From Pseudomonadota bacterium (GTDB taxonomy: Bacteria > Pseudomonadota > Gammaproteobacteria > Burkholderiales > Burkholderiaceae_B): 8,255 nucleotides of DNA. Positions 1 through 5,431 of the stretch are shown here, one piece after another. The DNA is taken from contig JAEYVD010000788.1 of assembly GCA_023432075.1 (NCBI GenBank), positions 1 through 8,255 of the forward strand, given 5' to 3'. A program made the translations under genes and the position numbers. The notes under the pieces are model-generated. The model saw only the letters and a program-made list of their open reading frames with translations. It was not told the DNA's origin and searched no databases. Every line of letters begins with the position of its first letter. The stretch's first letter is position 1.

Positions 1-503
1 CGTCCGGCCGCGGCAGCGCGCAGGAAATGGCGGCCGAAATGTTCCGCATGGTCAGCGGCGCGCCCATGCTGCTGATCCCGTACAAGGGTTCGTCCGCCGC
101 GCACCCCGATCTGCTGGCGGGCCGCACGGTGCTGTACATCGACACGCTGAGCGCAATGCAGGAACAGGTCAAGGCCGGCAACGTGCGCGCGGTTGCCGTG
201 TCCACCGCGAATCGCACCAAGGCGTTGCCGGACGTGCCGACCGCGCAGGAACAGGGGTTGAAGGGCTACGATGCCAACACCAACGGCGGCTTTCTTGCGC
301 CAGCGGGCACGCCGAAGGAGATCGTCGCCAAGCTCAATGCCGAGATCAACGCGGTGCTCAAGCAGCCAGCCGTGCGCGCCAAGCTGGAAGCCGCGGGCAT
401 CGAAGTCCAGGGCGGCACGCCGCAGGAATACGCGGCGCTGATTCAGTCCGACCTGGACAAGTGGGGCAAGGTGGTGAAGGAAGCAGGAATACAAGCGGAG
501 TAA
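1..503 (+). CDS. Bug/TctC-family periplasmic solute-binding protein, 5'-truncated
   Basis: This is the C-terminal part (about 166 residues, reading frame open from base 3) of a tripartite tricarboxylate transporter substrate-binding protein of the Bug family, a periplasmic receptor for small carboxylates or related compounds. The frame is open through the left edge, so the signal peptide and first lobe are outside the window. Family hallmarks visible are the IPYKGSSAAHPDLLAGR segment (second-lobe entry, followed by a hydrophobic strand), the VKAGNVRAVAVST strand-turn, the DVPTAQEQG motif, the APAGTPKEIVAKLNAEI helix and the KWGKVVKEAGI tail, all in the usual order. It ends at TAA 501-503. It is the last gene of a rightward unit, since the next genes are convergent. 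It shares the same tail motif as the two other Bug proteins in the window but is clearly a distinct paralogue. The ligand cannot be inferred. Confidence 0.93.
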   Translation, partial: SGRGSAQEMAAEMFRMVSGAPMLLIPYKGSSAAHPDLLAGRTVLYIDTLSAMQEQVKAGNVRAVAVSTANRTKALPDVPTAQEQGLKGYDANTNGGFLAPAGTPKEIVAKLNAEINAVLKQPAVRAKLEAAGIEVQGGTPQEYAALIQSDLDKWGKVVKEAGIQAE

Positions 504-511
504 GAGGCACC

Positions 512-546
512 GGCAACGGTGCGCGCATTCTGCCTGCGCCGTTGCC
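512..546. terminator. GC-rich hairpin between convergent genes, possible bidirectional terminator
   Basis: GGCAACGG (512-519) is exactly complementary to CCGTTGCC (539-546). The stem can extend inward to 523/535 with two G-U pairs, leaving an 11-base loop. It sits in the 77-base gap between the stop of the Bug gene and the stop of the minus-strand unknown gene, where transcripts from both sides should end. There is no clear U-run on either side, so an intrinsic terminator is only plausible; it could instead protect 3' ends or act with Rho. Confidence 0.45.
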
Positions 547-580
547 ACGCCTGCCGGGCGCCGCCCCTGCTGCCTCCTGT

Positions 581-1450
581 TCAGGCTTTGCCTTGTTCCA
601 GGCGCACCAGCATGTAGTTCGCCCTGACCGGCTCGCCGTTGACCTTGAGCTGCCCACCGTCCTTGGACCAGGCGTAGCGACTCCACGAGAACCCCGCGCC
701 CCCAGTGGCCCAATCCTGAAGTATGACGAATGTCCCAGCCACCAAGGGAATGCCTGTCTCCCCGGCGTTTGCCCGCAAGGAAAGGCGATATTTGACGATG
801 GGCTTGTTCTTCTTGGCCTTCAGCAACGCCTCTGTCGCCGTCAGCAAGTACGACAGTGCAATGGGAAAGACGGGGTTGTAGACGGCTGTCAGTTGAATCC
901 CTTCTTTCAAGGGTGCGGATTGCAGCACCTTGAGCATCGACTCCGTATTTTTGTCCACCAGGAAATTCACGCAAATATCGAGTCCCAGATCCTCCTTGAC
1001 CTGCAGTCCGCGGAAGCATGACTCGCCCGTCATGCCCACATGTGAGCCATTTCTTCCGTCCACGATCAGGCAATGTCCCACATCGCTCTGCCCGACGTGG
1101 GCGAACGCATGGCGAGCGCCCATGAGAACCTGCAATTTGAACGCCGACGCGGGCATCCTGTACGTAAAGTATTTATCCAGGTAGACGTTGGCAGGTTTGC
1201 CTTTGAGCGGCGTGAAATCGCCCGCCTGACGCGCTTCTTCTGTCAGGCCAACCGCGGAAACGATCTTGCCGTCCGGGCAGACCAGGCCCACGCGAAACTC
1301 CTGCGATTCCCACACATCATGATCAGCCCCATACAGGAATTCGTGATCGGGGACATCGTCGTCAATGTCGTCGTAGAACTCGCCGCGCACCGCCGCCGTC
1401 TGCGCGCCAAGGGGAAGCCACGGCCAAATGCTGTCAAAGTTCTGAGGCAT
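581..1450 (-). CDS. Unrecognised 289-residue protein, second gene of metallopeptidase cassette
   Basis: I do not recognise this protein. It starts at ATG 1448-1450, six bases after the stop of the metallopeptidase gene, with a good Shine-Dalgarno (GGAG, nine bases before the ATG) lying inside the last codons of that gene, so the two are almost certainly co-transcribed and translationally coupled. There is no signal peptide and no strong membrane span, although residues 186-211 (QLTAVYNPVFPIALSYLLTA region) are rather hydrophobic. The N-terminus carries an acidic patch (DDIDDD, residues 27-32) with nearby D35, H36 and E37. The middle has several histidines (H114, H118, H126, H137) and three cysteines (C127, C145, C160). 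The C-terminal third (about 219-289) is rich in alternating hydrophobic residues and looks beta-rich, ending in an NYMLVRLE strand. It probably acts in the cytoplasm. Its role could be substrate, inhibitor or partner of the neighbouring peptidase, but nothing in the sequence decides this. Confidence 0.8.
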   Translation of the reverse strand: MPQNFDSIWPWLPLGAQTAAVRGEFYDDIDDDVPDHEFLYGADHDVWESQEFRVGLVCPDGKIVSAVGLTEEARQAGDFTPLKGKPANVYLDKYFTYRMPASAFKLQVLMGARHAFAHVGQSDVGHCLIVDGRNGSHVGMTGESCFRGLQVKEDLGLDICVNFLVDKNTESMLKVLQSAPLKEGIQLTAVYNPVFPIALSYLLTATEALLKAKKNKPIVKYRLSLRANAGETGIPLVAGTFVILQDWATGGAGFSWSRYAWSKDGGQLKVNGEPVRANYMLVRLEQGKA

Positions 1451-1456
1451 CGCTTG

Positions 1457-2539
1457 TCACTCCAGGAAGTGCTGCGGATCGTATTGCTGGAACAATGTGC
1501 GGCGCAGCCGGGAAAGGTGTTTGACATGCTCGAACATGTCCGCACCGCCAAGATTCGTTCTGGAGAAGTTCTCGGCATACTGACGCAGCGCCATGCACCG
1601 GAAAATGAAGGGTGGGTGCCGACACCATTGCGGGTCGTGAAGGATATCCACCGTCTTGCCCCGCATTTGCAGCGCCTCGATGTCGCCCAGGGCTTCCAGG
1701 GTCCCCATTGCGCCGCTGAATGCCATCCTAGCGGCGTTCACCCGCTCGATCGCTGACGCAGAAGGACTGCATGTCGCGGCCAAGAGCGCCTCGTGCATCA
1801 ACCGGGCGCCATCGATATCGGCGGTCAGCTCAACCGTCCACTTGCGGGCACGCTTTTCAGGCACCGGCGGCTTACCGGGGGTGTTCCAGTCACTGAATCC
1901 GGTGCCGGCAAACCCGACGAAATGGTGTGCGATTTCGTGCGTGAGATAGAACAGGGAGCCATGGCCCGCAATGGCAGTCAGATAACTCAGATGCCCCCCA
2001 GGCACGCACGGAAAATCCACTAGCTCGGCGAGCATGCTCAGGCCGTCGTCGTTCAGCCGATCCCCGCCGAGATAGCACCTCAGCGCGAGGTGCAGATGCT
2101 CCAGATCTTTGCGCGTTGGCGCGCGAACCATCAACTTATTGCCGTCTTCAGTCACCAAGAGCCTGGGCAGAAGATTCAGGTGCAATGTCGCCGTGAGTAA
2201 CGCTGCGCTGAACACGATGACCCGGTAGTCGCGCCCACAGCTGTCGCACGTCTCCGGGAGCGTTCTAGCGTGTCTCTGTCCGGGCAGGTCGGCGACGCGG
2301 ATGAAGACATCCTGAAACCACCGCACCTGCCGCAACAAAGGCAGATATTTCTCGACATGCGCGAGGTAGAGTTCCTGAATCGCCTGATTTGGGATCGCTT
2401 GATGGCGGTCGCACCACCCCTGGAATTTTCGCTCTGCGTCTTGCACGCAGCATGGGCCCGGCGGCGGCGTCTTGTACGCCATGTTGAATGTCAACGGGAA
2501 CAGCGGGGGACCAAAGAATTTGCCATGCTCATCGTCCAT
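1457..2539 (-). CDS. Putative zinc metallopeptidase (HExxH), first gene of two-gene cassette
   Basis: This 360-residue protein carries HEIAHH at 201-206, in which H201, E202 and H205 fit the HExxH zinc-binding and catalytic signature. It is preceded by a hydrophobic stretch (SLFYLT), as expected for the active-site helix. About 31 residues further on is ELTADIDGARL, where E237 could be the third zinc ligand and D241 a structural acid, the arrangement seen in gluzincin-type families such as M48 and ImmA/IrrE. A later RHPPFIFR segment (about 308-314) recalls the conserved His-Pro...Arg element downstream of the third ligand in M48-like peptidases. An upstream CDSC pair (C98, C101) and further cysteines (C30, C31, C43) could bind metal. 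I see no signal peptide or transmembrane anchor, so a soluble cytoplasmic enzyme is likely. The start at ATG 2537-2539 is preceded by a modest GGGGA. The gene is less GC-biased than its neighbours. The family assignment below 'HExxH peptidase' is inference. Confidence 0.8.
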   Translation of the reverse strand: MDDEHGKFFGPPLFPLTFNMAYKTPPPGPCCVQDAERKFQGWCDRHQAIPNQAIQELYLAHVEKYLPLLRQVRWFQDVFIRVADLPGQRHARTLPETCDSCGRDYRVIVFSAALLTATLHLNLLPRLLVTEDGNKLMVRAPTRKDLEHLHLALRCYLGGDRLNDDGLSMLAELVDFPCVPGGHLSYLTAIAGHGSLFYLTHEIAHHFVGFAGTGFSDWNTPGKPPVPEKRARKWTVELTADIDGARLMHEALLAATCSPSASAIERVNAARMAFSGAMGTLEALGDIEALQMRGKTVDILHDPQWCRHPPFIFRCMALRQYAENFSRTNLGGADMFEHVKHLSRLRRTLFQQYDPQHFLE

Positions 2540-2560
2540 CGCAATCCCCAGGAATTACCC

Positions 2561-2581
2561 CTCGCCCCGCCACGAGGCGAG
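2561..2581 (-). other. Hairpin in the leader of the metallopeptidase transcript
   Basis: CTCGCC (2561-2566) and GGCGAG (2576-2581) form a six-base-pair GC-rich stem with a nine-base loop. It lies between the candidate promoter (2608-2636) and the ATG at 2539, so it would be in the 5' leader about 20 bases upstream of the start codon. It could affect translation or be incidental in GC-rich DNA. Confidence 0.3.
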
Positions 2582-2607
2582 CGGGTGCCCCATCTGTGAT
2601 TGGGCAG

Positions 2608-2636
2608 ATTATTGGCGCTCGCTCCCCGTCCCACAA
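2608..2636 (-). promoter_or_regulatory. Candidate sigma-70 promoter for the metallopeptidase cassette
   Basis: Read on the minus strand, TTGTGG (2631-2636) and AATAAT (2608-2613) are separated by exactly 17 bases, giving three of six matches at -35 and five of six at -10. The expected start near 2600 gives a leader of about 60 bases. The stretch is AT-richer than its surroundings and lies in the only gap upstream of the cassette. A promoter here would make the cassette independent of the IclR gene. Confidence 0.5.
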
Positions 2637-2710
2637 TAGTGCGGAACCAATGATGGGTTCTTCCTAGTCCTTCTGTGTGGTCTGCTGTCGGCAAACTGCT
2701 GCCGGCGCCA

Positions 2711-2726
2711 AGGTCTGGCCAGACCT
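2711..2726. repeat. Perfect 16-base palindrome flanked by 10-base direct repeats
   Basis: AGGTCTGGCCAGACCT is identical to its reverse complement. It overlaps the first bases of the TAG stop (2725-2727) of the iclR-type gene. The 10-mer CTGCCGGCGC occurs on both sides, at 2699-2708 and 2731-2740, exactly 32 bases apart, and its inner GCCGGC is itself self-complementary, so a nested hairpin can form. No U-run follows on the minus strand. It may terminate the regulator transcript without a U-tract, or be a protein-binding dyad. Confidence 0.5.
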
Positions 2727-3468
2727 ACGCCTGCCGGCGCAATCCCATCAGTGACCGCGATAGCCGGCTTGCGGCAGCAAGCACAGGCTCCTTCAGGTCG
2801 AGCAGCACGCTCTCGGTCAACCGAGAGATCGGCCCCGAAATGCAGATGGCGCCCTGCAACGTCCAGTTGATGCCGTAGACCGGCGCCGAGATGCTCGAGA
2901 CCTCGGCGTCGCGCTCGCCCAGTGAAATCATGTAGCCCGCGCGGCGCACCGATTCATAGGGCTCGCCGGGCTCGCCCGCGAACGCAAGCAGCACCCGGCC
3001 CGGACTGCCCAGTTCAAGCGGCAGCGCTGCGCCCACCCGCACGTGGTGGCGAATCGACTTCGGGCCTTCGACCCGCGCCATGCAGATGCGCTGCTTGCCC
3101 TCGCGCACGTAGAACGTCGCGCTTTCTCCGGTGGCGGCAGATAGCTCGCGCAGCACCGGCTGCACCACCTCCGCGATATTGAACGTGGCCTGGTAACAGG
3201 CGCCCAGCCAGCCGGCAGCGCGCGCCAGACGCCAGGTGCCGTCCTCGCGTTGCGCCAGGTAGTCGTCCATGGCCAGGGTGCGCGCCAGGCGCAATACGGT
3301 GGACCGATGGCAACCGGTGCGCCGGCTGAGCTCTGCCAGCGACAGGTGCGTGTCGTCCACGCCAAACGCAGCCAGGATGCTCATGGCGCGGCGCACCGCC
3401 ACCACGCCCTCTTCCGCAGGCGCGTCGTCGGCGGTGTCGTCTGGCCTTGGGTTCTTGAGATCGTTCAT
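2725..3468 (-). CDS. IclR-family transcriptional regulator
   Basis: This 247-residue DNA-binding regulator is divergent from the catabolic operon and is its likely local controller. An N-terminal winged helix-turn-helix covers about residues 21-80: VVAVRRAMSILAAF opens the domain, LSLAELSRRTGCHRSTVLRL (43-62) is the HTH, and DGTWRL is the wing. The C-terminal ligand-binding domain shows GESATFYVREG, RHHVRVGAALPLELGSPGRVLLAF and GYMISLGERDAEVSSISAPVYG, typical family motifs in the right order. The loop between LLAF and GYMIS is clearly shorter than in most IclR proteins, explaining the slightly short length. ATG 3466-3468 is preferred; an in-frame TTG at 3475-3477 would add three residues, and neither has a strong Shine-Dalgarno. 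It ends at TAG 2725-2727. A dyad in its own promoter region suggests autorepression. The effector is unknown but is presumably the operon's substrate or an intermediate. Confidence 0.94.
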   Translation of the reverse strand: MNDLKNPRPDDTADDAPAEEGVVAVRRAMSILAAFGVDDTHLSLAELSRRTGCHRSTVLRLARTLAMDDYLAQREDGTWRLARAAGWLGACYQATFNIAEVVQPVLRELSAATGESATFYVREGKQRICMARVEGPKSIRHHVRVGAALPLELGSPGRVLLAFAGEPGEPYESVRRAGYMISLGERDAEVSSISAPVYGINWTLQGAICISGPISRLTESVLLDLKEPVLAAASRLSRSLMGLRRQA

Positions 3469-3482
3469 TGTACGCAACGTGT

Positions 3483-3495
3483 TTCGCTATACGAA
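3483..3495. promoter_or_regulatory. Candidate IclR-type operator (TTCG-N5-CGAA dyad)
   Basis: TTCG (3483-3486) and CGAA (3492-3495) form an inverted repeat with a five-base AT-rich centre (CTATA), a size and layout typical of IclR-family half-sites. It lies 15 bases upstream of the regulator's ATG, just past its candidate -10, where binding would block that gene. Relative to the rightward promoter it lies upstream of the -35 element, a position suited to activation. Assignment to this regulator rests on position and shape only. Confidence 0.5.
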
Positions 3496-3500
3496 CCTGC

Positions 3501-3529
3501 ATTGTATTGGGTGGAACACGGATCCACAA
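3501..3529 (-). promoter_or_regulatory. Candidate promoter of the IclR-type regulator gene
   Basis: On the minus strand, TTGTGG (3524-3529) and TACAAT (3501-3506) are 17 bases apart, matching the sigma-70 consensus at three of six and five of six positions. Transcription would begin near 3494, inside the TTCG-N5-CGAA dyad, leaving a leader of about 25 bases before the ATG at 3468. Confidence 0.5.
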
Positions 3530-3530
3530 T
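3502..3530 (+). promoter_or_regulatory. Weak candidate promoter of the catabolic operon
   Basis: TTGTAT (3502-3507) and CACAAT (3525-3530) are separated by 17 bases on the plus strand. The match to consensus is poor (three of six and four of six), as expected for a promoter that needs an activator. It overlaps the leftward candidate promoter almost base for base, so the two would be mutually exclusive. A start near 3537 gives a leader of about 27 bases. Confidence 0.3.
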
Positions 3531-3552
3531 GTCTCCACCAAAACAACGATTC

Positions 3553-3557
3553 GGAGA
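3553..3557 (+). promoter_or_regulatory. Ribosome binding site fixing the start of the first operon gene
   Basis: GGAGA lies six bases before ATG 3564. This selects 3564 over an upstream in-frame ATG at 3468 that would place about 32 unlikely residues before the signal peptide and run through the promoter region. Confidence 0.75.
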
Positions 3558-3563
3558 CAAACG

Positions 3564-4532
3564 ATGAAGCCGTTCGCGCGCGTCCTCTCGGGCCTGGCCC
3601 TCGTGTGCATGACCAGCCTGAGCGCCGCTCAGGACTACCCCAACAAGCCCATCCGGCTGGTCGTGCCCTTCCCCCCTGGCGGTGGCACCGATGTGCTGGC
3701 ACGCGAGGCGGCGATCAAGGTGGGCGCCAATACCGGCTGGAACATCGTCACGGAGAACCGGCCGGGTTCAGGCGGCAACATCGGCGTGGACACGGTGGCC
3801 AAGGCCGCGCCGGACGGCTACACGCTGGTGCTGGGCCAGACCAGCAACCTGGCGATCAACCCGACGCTGTACGCCAAGCTGCCCTACGACCCCGAAAAGG
3901 ACCTTGCCGCCATTGGCCTGGTTGCGGACGCGCCGCTGGTGATCGTTGTGCCGGCTACCTCGCCGCTCAAGTCGTTCGAGGACATGATCGCCGCCGCCAA
4001 GGCAAAGCCCGGCGCACTGAACTTCGCCAGCTCGGGCAACGGCACCGTGGCCCACCTGGCCGCCGTTCAGTTGCAGAACGCGGCGGGCATCGAGCTCACC
4101 CACATTCCGTACAAAGGCGCCGCGCAGGCCTCGAACGACCTGATCGGCGGGCAGATCGACATGTACCTGTCGTCGGTGCCCACGCTGATCGGCCACGTGC
4201 GCAACGGCAAGATGCGGGCACTGGCGGTGACGTCGGCGCAGCGCGTGCCGGACATGCCCGATGTGCCCACCGTCGCCGAGCGCGGCTTTCCGGGCTTCGA
4301 GGCCGTGACCTGGTTCGGCCTGGCCGCACCCGCCGGCACGCCCGCCGACATCGTGCAGCGGCTGAACGCCGAGTTCAACAAGGCGTTGCAGGCCCAGGAC
4401 CTGAGCCTGAAGTATCAGGAGCAAGGGGCGCGGGTCCTGACCAGCACGCCAGATGCGTTCGCCAAGCTGATTCATGACGACCGCATCCGCTGGGGCAAGA
4501 TCGTCAAGGACTCGGGCGCCAAGGTCGAGTGA
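3564..4532 (+). CDS. Bug/TctC-family solute-binding protein, Sec-exported
   Basis: This full-length 322-residue periplasmic receptor of the Bug family is the first gene of the IclR-linked operon. Residues 1-22 form a Sec signal peptide (basic MKPFAR start, hydrophobic core, SAA cleavage site before Q23). The mature protein shows the family order: KPIRLVVPFPPGGGTDVLAR (29-47) with the ligand-binding PPGGGTD loop, NRPGSGGNIG (65-74), PDGYTLVLG (83-91), ASSGNGTVAHLAA (155-167), IPYKGAAQA (181-189), DVPTVAERGFPGFE (233-246), APAGTP (255-260) and RWGKIVKDSG (309-318). The usual partner membrane proteins (TctA/TctB type) are not in the window, so it must work with a transporter elsewhere or serve as a sensor ligand-binder. 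The amidohydrolase gene starts six bases after its stop. The likely substrate is an organic acid, by family knowledge only. Confidence 0.96.
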   Translation: MKPFARVLSGLALVCMTSLSAAQDYPNKPIRLVVPFPPGGGTDVLAREAAIKVGANTGWNIVTENRPGSGGNIGVDTVAKAAPDGYTLVLGQTSNLAINPTLYAKLPYDPEKDLAAIGLVADAPLVIVVPATSPLKSFEDMIAAAKAKPGALNFASSGNGTVAHLAAVQLQNAAGIELTHIPYKGAAQASNDLIGGQIDMYLSSVPTLIGHVRNGKMRALAVTSAQRVPDMPDVPTVAERGFPGFEAVTWFGLAAPAGTPADIVQRLNAEFNKALQAQDLSLKYQEQGARVLTSTPDAFAKLIHDDRIRWGKIVKDSGAKVE

Positions 4533-4538
4533 TCCGCC

Positions 4539-5405
4539 ATGCAGGCCCGCTATCCCTACTCCAGCGGTGCGGCACGCCCCGCCATCACGGCGCCGGCCGG
4601 CGCGTGCGACTGCCACATCCACGCCTATGACGCGCGTTATCCGGCGGTTGCCGGGGCAACGCTGACGCCGCCGGACGCCACGGTGTCGCAGTACCGCGAA
4701 ATCCAGGTGCGCTTGGGCACGCAGCGGGCCGTGCTGGTCACCCCGTCCACCTACGGTGCGGACAATCGTCCGATGCTGGACGCGCTGGCGCAGATGCGGG
4801 ATCAGGCGCGCGGCGTGGCCGTGATCGATGGCAGCGAGACCGATGCGCAGCTCCAAGCCATGCATTACGCCGGCGTGCGCGGCATCCGACTGAATCTTTC
4901 CCTTGGCGTGACCAGTTCCGCCCGCCAGCTCTTGCCGCTGGCGCAGCGCATCGCGCCGTGGGGCTGGCACGTGCAACTGCTGATGGCGCCCGACAGGTTG
5001 GCGGAATTGGCGCCGTTGCTGGCGGATCTGCCCGTGCCCATCGTGTTCGACCACATGGCGCGGCTTGCGCCGCACGATGCCGGTGCGCATCCCGCCCACG
5101 CCCTGGTGCTGCAGTTGCTCACCCGCGGCCGCGCCTGGGTGAAGCTGTCCGGCGGCTACATCGTCAGCACGCTGCACAGCATTGAGGATCCGGCGCTGGA
5201 CGCGTTGGCGCGCAGTTTCCTGGACGCCAATCCCGAGCGCGTCGTGTGGGGCAGCGACTGGCCGCATGCCTCCGCCTCGTCGGGCATGCAGCCCATGCCC
5301 GACGACGCCCGCCAATTCGAACGCCTGGCCGAGTGGACCGGCCCCGACCGGCTGAGCCAGGTCCTCGTCCACAACCCGGCGGCCCTCTACGGCTTTGCCG
5401 CATGA
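4539..5405 (+). CDS. Amidohydrolase-family metal-site hydrolase, LigI-like lactonase type
   Basis: This 288-residue cytoplasmic TIM-barrel hydrolase belongs to the amidohydrolase 2 group (COG3618), which includes 2-pyrone-4,6-dicarboxylate lactonase (LigI) and sugar-lactone hydrolases. Visible motifs are CDCHIHAYD (H26 and H28, strand 1), GIRLNLS (R117, strand-end arginine), WHVQL (H144), VIFDHMAR-type strand IVFDHMARL (D171, H172), WVKLSG (K202) and VVWGSDWPHAS (D240, the conserved catalytic aspartate, and H243), ending in HNPAALYGF. LigI works without bound metal despite having the HxH, so metal dependence cannot be called. It probably opens a lactone ring to a hydroxyacid that the downstream dehydrogenase or aldolase can use. 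Its Shine-Dalgarno is weak and the preceding stop is six bases away, implying coupled translation. The exact substrate is not determinable; a carboxylated pyrone or sugar lactone are both possible. Confidence 0.9.
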   Translation: MQARYPYSSGAARPAITAPAGACDCHIHAYDARYPAVAGATLTPPDATVSQYREIQVRLGTQRAVLVTPSTYGADNRPMLDALAQMRDQARGVAVIDGSETDAQLQAMHYAGVRGIRLNLSLGVTSSARQLLPLAQRIAPWGWHVQLLMAPDRLAELAPLLADLPVPIVFDHMARLAPHDAGAHPAHALVLQLLTRGRAWVKLSGGYIVSTLHSIEDPALDALARSFLDANPERVVWGSDWPHASASSGMQPMPDDARQFERLAEWTGPDRLSQVLVHNPAALYGFAA

Positions 5406-5420
5406 AAAAGAATTCCCCTC

Positions 5421-5426
5421 GGAGAC
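5421..5426 (+). promoter_or_regulatory. Ribosome binding site selecting the start of the Tat-type Bug gene
   Basis: GGAGAC lies five bases before ATG 5432. A competing ATG at 5403 overlaps the previous stop but has no Shine-Dalgarno, and it would place a stretch of basic residues ahead of the twin-arginine motif. The same GGAGAC element precedes the other Bug gene of this operon. Confidence 0.75.
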
Positions 5427-5431
5427 AGACC

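Noticed and set aside
461..1021. 186-codon plus-strand open frame after the first Bug gene
   Set aside because: It begins within the Bug gene in another frame and then runs opposite the 289-residue gene; no motif and no Shine-Dalgarno support it.
1073..1756. 227-codon plus-strand open frame across the metallopeptidase cassette
   Set aside because: It runs antisense across the junction of the two minus-strand genes, has no ribosome site that I can see and no recognisable motif; the minus-strand pair with coupled start and HExxH motif explains the region better.
5403..5431. Upstream ATG for the Tat-type Bug gene overlapping the amidohydrolase stop (ATGA)
   Set aside because: It has no Shine-Dalgarno, while ATG 5432 has GGAGAC at the right distance and gives a standard Tat leader; kept only as an alternative start.
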